From positions 1-25,516 of the IMG/VR virus record IMGVR_UViG_3300005590_000069: a stretch of 25,516 nt of DNA; one strand, given 5' to 3'. Origin of the DNA: a virus. Positions 6,688-11,898 of the stretch are shown piece after piece (position 1 is the stretch's first letter; each line of letters starts with the position of its first letter). Both the position numbers and the translations under genes were made by a program. The notes beneath the pieces are model-generated. The model ran no database searches. It saw only the letters and a list, made by a program, of their open reading frames with translations, and was not told the origin of the DNA.

Positions 6688-6951
6688 TCAGTGATCGGTG
6701 CTAGAAAACAGTTCCGTAAAATCAATATCCAGAGACTCCGCCTTGTCCTCAACCATCTTTTCTATGGCGGTTCGCTTGGTGTATTTCATGCCGCCCAAAC
6801 CTGACATCACAGTCATGCGTGCAGCCAATTGATCCAGAAGGACCGCGTGCTTCTTGCTGATCATGATGGTCAAGGTATCTAGCGTTTTATCGTTTTGTGC
6901 GGCCGTTTGGGTCATATCTTGATTCTCGCTCGGGGTGTTATTTTCGTCCAT
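6688..6951 (-). CDS. 87-residue protein, possibly ribbon-helix-helix-like
   Basis: Polar N-terminus (1-24), then DTLTIMISKKHAVLLDQLAA (about 25-44), a Met/Gly-rich turn, and YTKRTAIEKMVEDKAESLDI. A short beta strand followed by two helices, the second starting after T-K-R-T-A-I-E-K, resembles ribbon-helix-helix DNA-binding proteins, but the match is by shape only. Start ATG at 6951 with an AGGA Shine-Dalgarno. Its 5' leader contains the hammerhead/structured RNA at 6972-7155, so its expression may depend on that element. Confidence 0.65.
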   Translation of the reverse strand: MDENNTPSENQDMTQTAAQNDKTLDTLTIMISKKHAVLLDQLAARMTVMSGLGGMKYTKRTAIEKMVEDKAESLDIDFTELFSSTDH

Positions 6952-6971
6952 GATTTTTATCCTAATTTATA

Positions 6972-7155
6972 ATCTCATAGAACCCTTGAAGGGTGAGCCG
7001 CCTAGGTCACCAGTTATTCCCCGGCTGGGGTGACTCCGCGGTACGCTTTTGCGTTTCGACCGTAGTCTCATCAGCCAACCCCCGAAGGGGTGCCGGGCCA
7101 GATGCTTCCTTGTCAGCGGCTCTGGGAAGCCCACGGTTCAAGGGTTCTATGAGAT
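6972..7155. repeat. 184-base structured element with perfect 19-bp terminal inverted repeats
   Basis: ATCTCATAGAACCCTTGAA at 6972-6990 is the exact reverse complement of 7137-7155. Inside, on the minus strand, further complementary pairs are visible: GAGCCGC (7123-7117) with GCGGCTC (7001-6995), GCTTCC with GGAAGC, CCAGA with TCTGG, CCCGGC with GCCGGG, and GTCACC with GGTGAC. Some of these cross and so imply a pseudoknot or alternative folds. The element lies between the tRNA and a small gene and codes for nothing convincing. It is read here as a folded RNA; a small mobile element with terminal inverted repeats is the alternative. No clear target-site duplication is visible. Confidence 0.75.
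7020..7097 (-). ncRNA. hammerhead ribozyme, type I topology (open at stem I)
   Basis: On the minus strand the conserved core is complete. CUGAUGA (7074-7068) is followed by stem II, GAC-UACG-GUC (7067-7058), with a stable UNCG-class loop. Then GAA (7057-7055), then stem III, A-CGC / GCG-U, with loop AAAA (7054-7043), then A17 (7042), giving a GUA cleavage triplet and predicted scission between 7042 and 7041. Stem I is UGG/CCG (7077-7075 with 7041-7039), a 7-base bulge, then GGGGU/ACCCC (7082-7078 with 7031-7027) and CCCGGC/GCCGGG (7097-7092 with 7025-7020). The first ACCCC (7091-7087) can compete for the same G-run, so a switch is possible. Activity is inferred, not shown. Confidence 0.75.
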
Positions 7156-7184
7156 CATCGAAATAAATAAACATTCTGAATATC

Positions 7185-7213
7185 ATGTTATCGAACAAAT
7201 AAACTCACGTCAA
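7185..7213 (-). promoter_or_regulatory. possible sigma70-like promoter upstream of the hammerhead RNA
   Basis: Leftward TTGACG (7213-7208), 17 bases, TAACAT (7190-7185), in an A/T-rich stretch. Initiation near 7178 would start the transcript about 25 bases before the 19-bp terminal helix. The -10 box is only a moderate match. Confidence 0.35.
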
Positions 7214-7265
7214 CATAAAATATCAAAATTATCTATTTGGACAATTGATATTTTGGCGTTCTAAA

Positions 7266-7338
7266 TCAGGGGCACAGGATTCGAACCTGTTTCCTTGGGA
7301 TCACAACCCAAAGATTTATCCACATAAGCTAGCCCCTA
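7266..7338 (-). tRNA. tRNA with GUG (His) anticodon
   Basis: A 73-nt cloverleaf on the minus strand. Acceptor stem TAGGGGC / GCCCCTG (first pair U-G), D arm GCTT/AATC with one mismatch, anticodon stem TTGGG/CCCAA around loop TTGTGAT (anticodon GTG), a 4-base variable loop, and a perfect T arm ACAGG-TTCGAAT-CCTGT. No CCA is encoded. The base before position 1 is T and position 73 is A, so the usual His identity pair G-1:C73 is absent; alphaproteobacterial tRNA-His is the known exception of this kind. It probably supplements His decoding during infection. Confidence 0.9.
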
Positions 7339-7433
7339 AATGCGTCTGGCGGGGTTGCCTGACCAAGCCACGCTACCTCATCGCATGGACACCCAGCCAA
7401 GTACCACCCAGAATCGGTGTCTATTCTCAGACG

Positions 7434-7466
7434 AAAAACCCCGCCGCTGGTCTCCCAACGGCGAGG
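7434..7466 (-). terminator. strong intrinsic terminator after the entericidin-like gene
   Basis: Leftward: CCT-CGCCGTTGG, loop GAGA, CCAGCGGCG-GGG, then TTTTT (7438-7434). This is a 12-bp stem with two G-U wobbles and a GNRA loop, directly followed by five T. It separates the repeat-protein/lipoprotein unit from the tRNA and hammerhead segment to its left. Confidence 0.85.
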
Positions 7467-7537
7467 CTGATACGGAAAGCTATTGTTTTATCTCCCCGTT
7501 TGCGTCCACCCAGTTAGCCCGACGATCACGCTTGGCC

Positions 7538-7729
7538 TCAAACGCCCTGGGATTGCGTTGTAAGACCGAGTAGTTGCGGAAGGCCCTTTTGGGTGAACCG
7601 AGACGCTTCGGCCACGTCTGTGCCCAGGCCTTCCATCATACGGCAACCTGAGCCAAAGCACATCGCCCCGGCAATAAACGCGGCTGTGATTAGGCCGCAC
7701 AACTTGGGTAAACAGTCTTTGCGTTGCAT
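7538..7729 (-). CDS. entericidin-like small lipoprotein
   Basis: 63 residues. N-terminus MQRKDCLPK, hydrophobic GLITAAFIAGAMCF, then a lipobox ending in GSGC (Cys 29 or so). The segment after it, CRMMEGLGTDVAEASR, matches the entericidin A/B pattern (C-x-x-x-x-G-x-G-x-D-V/I-x-x-A). Entericidins are tiny envelope lipoproteins; EcnB is a bacteriolytic toxin and EcnA its antidote. The gene has a GAAAGG Shine-Dalgarno and is followed by a strong terminator. In a phage it could act on the host envelope (lysis or exclusion), which is inference. The last 15 residues are longer than usual for the family. Confidence 0.7.
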   Translation of the reverse strand: MQRKDCLPKLCGLITAAFIAGAMCFGSGCRMMEGLGTDVAEASRFTQKGLPQLLGLTTQSQGV

Positions 7730-7796
7730 TTTCTTGCCTTTCGTTAAATAGCCTCCATGATGTGTTTAGTCCGGTCTTCCCTATGGCCGGATTTGG

Positions 7797-8411
7797 TTAG
7801 TTATTTGACTGGATCTTCCCGGTGCAGTATGTGCAGCCGGCGCATCCGGCGCATCCGGTGCAGCCCTTGCAGTTGGTGCAGTTGGCGCAGTTGGTGCAGT
7901 TGGTGCAGCCTTTTGATCCAGTGCAGCCGGAGCAGTATGTGCAGCCTTTTGATTCGGTGCAGCCGGAGCAGCCGGCGCAGTTGGTGCAGTATGTGCAGCC
8001 GGAGCAGCCGGAGCAGCAGGTGCAGACGGAGCAGTCGGTGCAATTGCAGCAGCCGTTGCAGTCGGTGCAGCCGGTGCAATTGTTGCAGTTCCAATTGCCT
8101 CTATCGTCGCATTCGCCATTTAAAGCGGCTAAAATATGTTCAGGTTTTGCTAACGAATTATTCATAATCCGTACAGCCAAACACACAAGAGGGTCTTTTT
8201 GGTCGAATTGATTGTGTTTGGGGCCATCGTCTGTTGGGCCAAATCCGGCAATTAAATGAGCCGCACCCCACACACAACAAGACGTTCCGCAGTCCCATTG
8301 TGATTGATCGTAAACCCTTTTGAATCCTCCGATCTCGCCCCCATAATAACGGTGTTCGATCGCCCATTTACATGCGTCGATCATGTTCTGTTTTGTTACT
8401 ATCTTTTCCAT
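7797..8411 (-). CDS. phage protein with a 30-unit Cys-x-x triplet repeat
   Basis: 204 residues. Residues 1-100 form an N-terminal domain with MIDACKWAIEHRYYGGEIGG, DQSQWDCGTSCCVWGAAHLI and AGFGPTDDGP. The 'WDCGTxCCxWGAA' pattern is one I associate with phage accessory proteins, function unknown. From Cys109 to Cys196 there is a residue of the repeat every third position without a single slip: 28 of 30 positions are Cys and two are Ser (154 and 166). The intervening residues are mainly T, N, G, S, A and Y, with two extra Cys out of register. No signal peptide, so the Cys would be in the reducing cytoplasm; metal binding or a polyproline-II-like rod with one Cys face is possible. Confidence 0.8.
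   Translation of the reverse strand: MEKIVTKQNMIDACKWAIEHRYYGGEIGGFKRVYDQSQWDCGTSCCVWGAAHLIAGFGPTDDGPKHNQFDQKDPLVCLAVRIMNNSLAKPEHILAALNGECDDRGNWNCNNCTGCTDCNGCCNCTDCSVCTCCSGCSGCTYCTNCAGCSGCTESKGCTYCSGCTGSKGCTNCTNCANCTNCKGCTGCAGCAGCTYCTGKIQSNN
7824..8087 (-). repeat. 9-base tandem repeat encoding the Cys-x-x tract
   Basis: About 30 units of a 9-base pattern (plus-strand forms CAGTTGGTG and CAGCCGGAG) encode the triplets. Codons vary but phase is perfectly kept. Plus-strand and other frames are also open through the array and are not called as genes. Confidence 0.85.
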
Positions 8412-8427
8412 ATCATTAATCTACTTG

Positions 8428-8658
8428 TTAAATCAACTCCGGGCTGTAATCATCTCCCCAGTCCATATCGGCCAGAAGGTCGATGCACATTAGGTCGGCT
8501 TCAATCATGCGGTTCAGGCGAGCCACAAGCGCCTGGCCACGGTCGATCTCGTCTGGGGTCATGGGCAGTTCACCGGCATACAAGCACAGCTTGGGTCCGC
8601 ACTTTCCGTCTTTTATGGCCATGATACGCCAGCGGGAAACTCGGAATTTGGGTTGCAT
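8428..8658 (-). CDS. 76-residue protein of unknown function
   Basis: Starts MQPKFRVSRWRIMAIKDGKC; then a predicted helix with MTPDEIDRGQALVARLNRMI and an acidic end (DMDWGDDYSPELI). Soluble, no motif I can name. It follows the 18-codon peptide frame by 11 bases and precedes the Cys-repeat gene. Confidence 0.6.
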   Translation of the reverse strand: MQPKFRVSRWRIMAIKDGKCGPKLCLYAGELPMTPDEIDRGQALVARLNRMIEADLMCIDLLADMDWGDDYSPELI

Positions 8659-8669
8659 GGATTAGACCC

Positions 8670-8726
8670 CTACATAAGCGCAGCCATTGCGATTATGAAA
8701 TACAGCCTGATCTTGCGGGTGTTCAT
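8670..8726 (-). CDS. possible 18-residue membrane peptide
   Basis: ATG at 8726-8724 overlaps the upstream TGA (ATGA). The frame encodes MNTRKIRLYFIIAMAALM and stops at TAG 8672-8670. Basic start followed by a hydrophobic stretch resembles a micro-peptide or a translation-coupling leader for the next gene. Supported only by overlap and composition. Confidence 0.3.
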   Translation of the reverse strand: MNTRKIRLYFIIAMAALM

Positions 8727-9025
8727 GGCCTTTCACCGGTCGCCTTGGCGATGGCGGCGCGTGCCATGTCCAGCGCCTTGAAAGATATCCCAAAGCCGTC
8801 GTTTTCGTCATTCTCACCAACCATAAATTCACATGCCGCGTACAACTCAGGCGCAGCAGCGATTAGGCGGGCGTTGGCGTTTGCTTCTTCAGAATTCCCG
8901 TTTATCTCGGACACCGCGCCTATTAATTCATGTCGCCCCTTGCCTTTGAATAGCCAGTGCGACCATTCTCTGCGGTGACCGCTCTCATCCGCCCTCCACG
9001 GCCCCGGTGTGTGCTTGCTTTCCAT
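8723..9025 (-). CDS. widespread phage protein of the 'HTPGPW...NARLIAAAPEL' family
   Basis: 100 residues. MESKHTPGPWRADES at the start and ANANARLIAAAPELYAACEF in the middle are the two hallmarks of a very common small phage protein family of unknown function. The C-terminal helix (FKALDMARAAIAKATGE) is also typical. A good AGGAG Shine-Dalgarno precedes the ATG, and the leftward promoter at 9063-9090 lies just upstream, so this is the first gene of the accessory operon. Confidence 0.8.
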   Translation of the reverse strand: MESKHTPGPWRADESGHRREWSHWLFKGKGRHELIGAVSEINGNSEEANANARLIAAAPELYAACEFMVGENDENDGFGISFKALDMARAAIAKATGERP

Positions 9026-9062
9026 ATCAGTACTCCTGCAAGAGTAATAAAGTCTACGTCAC

Positions 9063-9090
9063 ACTATACACTATATCAGCTATGTGTCAA
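9063..9090 (-). promoter_or_regulatory. leftward sigma70-like promoter of the accessory operon
   Basis: TTGACA (9090-9085), 16-base spacer, TATAGT (9068-9063), about 38 bases before the ATG at 9025. The -35 box is perfect and the -10 box is one base from consensus. Confidence 0.75.
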
Positions 9091-9108
9091 GCGGGGATTA
9101 ATAAAAAA

Positions 9109-9148
9109 TGTAAACTTTACAATTTTAATTTATATCGTAAGATATAAT
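9109..9148. promoter_or_regulatory. two palindromes and a -10 box in the divergent gap
   Basis: TGTAAA-C-TTTACA (9109-9121) and TTATATC-GTAA-GATATAA (9130-9147) are perfect inverted repeats. The second overlaps a plus-strand TATAAT (9143-9148), which could be the -10 box for the rightward gene at 9196; no good -35 is seen at normal spacing, so that promoter may need an activator. The palindromes are plausible operators. Confidence 0.5.
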
Positions 9149-9195
9149 AAGCCTGAATGATAACTTAAACCATTGTTTTAGAAAGGATTACAGAA

Positions 9196-9501
9196 ATGAA
9201 TAACCACACTTTACTATTGATTCTCGCGGTATTGGCATTTGTCGGTATTGGGGCGGCATCACCAAAGGAAGGTGGTCCTTATCAGCTATCAATCATTCAA
9301 TTGCGTGGACGACCGATAGGCTGGGTCATTGACCAATCCAACGGGGATCTGTTTGTCGTAGAGAATCCGGACGTTATTCCGGGCGTCGAATGCGGGGGCC
9401 GGTATATCGGCAATGTCAGGTTCATGGAGCAGGTCGCTATCCAGAGCGGTCTGGAGCAGTTCGGCAAACCGATGAAGATCGTGCCCCGGCGATACCCGTG
9501 A
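9196..9501 (+). CDS. small exported or membrane-anchored protein, the only plus-strand gene
   Basis: 101 residues. N-terminal signal-like segment: MNNHTLLLILAVLAFVGIGA, with possible cleavage after A-A-S. The rest is soluble, with an IIQLRGRPIGWVIDQSNGD strand-rich region and a VPRRYP-like end (KIVPRRYP). Shine-Dalgarno AAAGGA 8 bases before ATG. It is convergent with the sulfotransferase gene (14 bases apart) and divergent from the accessory operon across an A/T-rich regulatory gap. Opposite orientation and separate regulation make it a candidate moron-type gene. No family recognised. Confidence 0.65.
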   Translation: MNNHTLLLILAVLAFVGIGAASPKEGGPYQLSIIQLRGRPIGWVIDQSNGDLFVVENPDVIPGVECGGRYIGNVRFMEQVAIQSGLEQFGKPMKIVPRRYP

Positions 9502-9515
9502 TAGACGATGAGTGA

Positions 9516-10328
9516 TCACCACTTTCCGGCCGGGCATGTCTGCCCCTTGATGGCGGTCTTGGCTTTGAGCAGGCAGCCGCACTTGCCGCACCTGCAATAC
9601 CTGCCGACTTTCCCGACACAAGGTATCGCGTGTTCGCACCCTCGGCAGATTGCCCTGCGTCGGTTCACCACATCCTGGATGGGCCGGTCGCGGTGCATGG
9701 CGTAATCAAATATTCCTTTGGCGCCCTGCAGAATGGTCGAACCGCGCTTAGAACACCGGCACCTCTTGGGCTTGGGTTCATGGGAAGACAGGTATTCATA
9801 AATCGACTGGTCCTTCTGGTTGTGATCCATCAGCCAGGATCTCTGGGCGTCACTCAAATCCAATGGGCCCGAGCTGTTGCGGTCGCCACAACCCTGGTCG
9901 ATACTAAATCCAAAAGACCTGCCCAGGCCTGATAGGAACTCATCGTAACGATCATAAAGACCGACGGCGTCAAACAGCGACAGGTTATCGATCGCCTCCT
10001 GGACCGATCCGTGTTTCGTTAGCCGGTTGACCATCGCGTTGCACAGCTCAAACGAATCGGGACGCAAAATAGAATCCAGATCGGTCCACCCAGACTCTTT
10101 GGAAAAGTAGCCCTGCTGCTTCCGTAGCCCGCGTGCGTAGGTCAGGTAGCTGCACAACCGGTCGATCGGGTTTCGGATGATGGTCAGAACAACATAACCG
10201 TCCTTGGCGTTCCATTGCCGGGCGTTGTGTCCCCCGTGAACACCGACGCCCTGGTCACGCAATGAGCTTGATAGATAAGTTCCGCCCGTGCGTGGGTGAT
10301 GCACGAAATAGACGCCCTTGCAGCCCAT
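9516..10328 (-). CDS. PAPS-type sulfotransferase fused to a Cys-rich 'CPAGKW' domain
   Basis: 270 residues. FVHHPRTGGTYLSSSL (8-23) is the 5'-phosphosulfate loop of sulfotransferases of the HxPRTGGT type, and IIRNPIDRLCSYLTYARG (50-67) is the 3'-phosphate-binding motif, so the N-terminal 180 residues should transfer sulfate from PAPS to a sugar or similar acceptor. After a basic linker, residues 225-270 (RRRAICRGCEHAIP ... CRCGKCGCLLKAKTAIKGQT CPAGKW) form a Cys-rich putative zinc ribbon, a short domain I recognise from proteins of marine and other phages. Sits at the end of the tail operon; ATG overlaps the upstream TGA. A virion- or host-glycan target is inference. Confidence 0.8.
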   Translation of the reverse strand: MGCKGVYFVHHPRTGGTYLSSSLRDQGVGVHGGHNARQWNAKDGYVVLTIIRNPIDRLCSYLTYARGLRKQQGYFSKESGWTDLDSILRPDSFELCNAMVNRLTKHGSVQEAIDNLSLFDAVGLYDRYDEFLSGLGRSFGFSIDQGCGDRNSSGPLDLSDAQRSWLMDHNQKDQSIYEYLSSHEPKPKRCRCSKRGSTILQGAKGIFDYAMHRDRPIQDVVNRRRAICRGCEHAIPCVGKVGRYCRCGKCGCLLKAKTAIKGQTCPAGKW

Positions 10329-10519
10329 CAGATACCTTCCTCAAGATCGGTTTCCTCAAACAGGTCATTCCTGGGCTCTTGGGGTGGCGGTGTACGAACG
10401 TGGCAATTGCGTTCGATCACCTCGTTTCCAGGGCCGATAAGCTCGTAGAGGTATAGATAAGGCGTGTCGATCTTGACCACGCGGTTAACGTCTTGGATGG
10501 GTTTGACATACATGCCCAT
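10328..10519 (-). CDS. 63-residue protein of unknown function
   Basis: Starts MGMYVKPIQDVNRVVKIDTP; followed by YLYLYELIGPGNE and an acidic end (LFEETDLEEG). Lies 4 bases after the Cys-rich structural gene and its TGA overlaps the ATG of the sulfotransferase. Composition suggests a small beta-rich tail or adaptor protein. Unrecognised. Confidence 0.65.
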   Translation of the reverse strand: MGMYVKPIQDVNRVVKIDTPYLYLYELIGPGNEVIERNCHVRTPPPQEPRNDLFEETDLEEGI

Positions 10520-10523
10520 AGGT

Positions 10524-11231
10524 TTAGCAAGCGCAGGGTACGATTGTTGCGGTCCCTCCGGTGGCGCCGATCATCGTTGTGTCACCGGCGGGGTCGTTCG
10601 TTCGATAAGAGCAGGTTACGTTATCGTTAGCGATCACGATTTCATCATTACACTGGTTTGTCGTCTTGGACGTTGATCCTGTAAATAAGCTTGTAAAGAT
10701 AGGTATATTCACCACGCCTGTTGGTGACGTGTCGTCGGTCACGTCGATCGACCAATCGCTGCCGTCGAGGGTCACAAACAGGCTTGCCCCAAACCCCGCG
10801 TTATGGGTATCCGTGCCTGCGTCGCACGTATCGTTGTAGGGCGCGCCGGTGTAAATCGTGATGTCGTAGGTCAGGCTACCGCCCGTAGAACTCCAATCGC
10901 ATACACCCCCAACCTCGGAAGTAAACTCGCAGCAGTACGTCCCGTTGATGCCGTTGGTGTGCGCGTCGGTCGAGGCCGGGCCGCCTGTCGTTCCGACAAA
11001 AGTCCACGGTATACAGCCACACATGGTGACGCCTGCAATCGTCACCTGTATGGAATGCGGCACTCCGTCAGGATCTGTGCCGCACTGCGTGCAGATATCC
11101 CCCTCGTCGCAATTACCTGCGCAGCAACAAACCCTTACCATCGACAGGCCAAGACGCCTATGGTTTTTTCTGATAAACCACGGCTTAAGCCCTCCGCACC
11201 GGTGGCAGTCATGGCTCCTATTGCGGTTCAT
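10524..11231 (-). CDS. Cys-rich putative virion (distal tail) protein
   Basis: 235 residues from ATG 11231, one base after the TAA of the upstream gene; a longer frame to 11348 would overlap that gene and is rejected. Residues 1-25 are basic (RCGGLKPWFIRKNHRRLGLS), followed by VRVCCCAGNCDEGDICTQCG, HSIQVTIAGVTMCGC, several Gly/Thr/Ser-rich beta segments, and a last TATIVPCAC. About twenty Cys are spread over the chain. It sits among tail genes and looks like a secreted or virion-surface beta protein held by disulfides or metal. No confident family. Confidence 0.7.
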   Translation of the reverse strand: MNRNRSHDCHRCGGLKPWFIRKNHRRLGLSMVRVCCCAGNCDEGDICTQCGTDPDGVPHSIQVTIAGVTMCGCIPWTFVGTTGGPASTDAHTNGINGTYCCEFTSEVGGVCDWSSTGGSLTYDITIYTGAPYNDTCDAGTDTHNAGFGASLFVTLDGSDWSIDVTDDTSPTGVVNIPIFTSLFTGSTSKTTNQCNDEIVIANDNVTCSYRTNDPAGDTTMIGATGGTATIVPCAC

Positions 11232-11232
11232 A

Positions 11233-11880
11233 TTATCCCCGGATATCACACAAGAGCCAGGCCGCGCCGATAATGCCGATGACCGCCGTTCCGGTTGCGC
11301 CGTCGTTGATGGCCGTGGTGATCCGAAGGTCCAGCCAGTCGCCCGCAACTACCCCGGTAGGCGTCACGGTAAAGTCGATGTCGGCCAGGGTCAGGCTATT
11401 GATCGTGGTCGCGGCAGTGGTCACCAGGTCCGACCCGATGCCCGCCTCGTTGTCGGACTTGTAGGCCTCGGCGTCCAGCGTCGCCGTGGTGTCGGATACG
11501 GTGGTGAGCATACCCGCCCTGAACCTCAGCGTGATCGTCTCGCCCGAATCGTACTCTGTGGGTATCCGTACCATCGCCCTGGCACGGTTGTTGGTCGCCC
11601 CGGCCGCCTTGAGGTCTTCGGTCTGAAGGCTCGGCGATGACGTGCCGAACGTCCCGTGAACCAGGCCCAGGTCGTCCGTCGCGGGCGTGGATGGCAGCAG
11701 CGTGTCCATATCGTCCCAAACCCTAAAATCCGTGAACGGGATCAGGAACTTGGCGATCGGGTTTTGAGCAAGCTGCGTCCGGGCGATATTGGCGTTGTTG
11801 GACATATCGGCCCCGGTGATCGAGAAGTCTTCCAACGCGGCCGGTACCGGCTGCAGCGTGATGGTTGTATTGATGGCCAT
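11233..11880 (-). CDS. putative phage structural protein, beta-rich
   Basis: 215 residues, starting MAINTTITLQPVPAAL behind GAAAGG. The C-terminal 110 residues alternate hydrophobic and Thr/Ala residues as in jelly-roll virion proteins (VRIPTEYDSGETITLRFRAG, TTAATTINSLTLADIDFTVT, GDWLDLRITTAIND). The last segment, AVIGIIGAAWLLCDIRG, is a buried-strand type ending. In position between tail genes this is likely a fibre, baseplate or decoration protein. Function unproven. Confidence 0.7.
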   Translation of the reverse strand: MAINTTITLQPVPAALEDFSITGADMSNNANIARTQLAQNPIAKFLIPFTDFRVWDDMDTLLPSTPATDDLGLVHGTFGTSSPSLQTEDLKAAGATNNRARAMVRIPTEYDSGETITLRFRAGMLTTVSDTTATLDAEAYKSDNEAGIGSDLVTTAATTINSLTLADIDFTVTPTGVVAGDWLDLRITTAINDGATGTAVIGIIGAAWLLCDIRG

Positions 11881-11898
11881 ATAAAGAACCTTTCATTG

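Noticed and set aside
7007-7198. 63-codon minus-strand frame over the hammerhead element
   Set aside because: It lies inside a sequence fully explained by RNA base pairing, has no Shine-Dalgarno worth noting and its translation is Arg/Pro-rich shadow-like.
7480-7636. Frame overlapping the end of the entericidin-like gene, reading AFRNYSVLQRNPRAFEAKRD and ending ANGEIKQ
   Set aside because: The translation looks protein-like but the frame has no ATG, GTG or TTG start at a useful position after the upstream TGA; kept only as a possible remnant.
5513-8087. CRISPR array as an explanation for the short tandem repeats
   Set aside because: Units are 9 or 12 bases with no spacers, in coding frame, and have no cas genes near.
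7757-8211. Several plus- and minus-strand frames across the Cys-triplet array (Gln/Pro, Ser/Arg, Ala/Pro rich)
   Set aside because: Same reason: the 9-base repeat keeps other frames open; only the Cys frame continues into a coherent N-terminal domain.
11232-11348. Longer start for the Cys-rich structural gene at 11348
   Set aside because: The extra 39 codons overlap the preceding structural gene and are shadow-like (Arg/Pro/Ser-rich); the ATG at 11231 sits one base after the previous stop.
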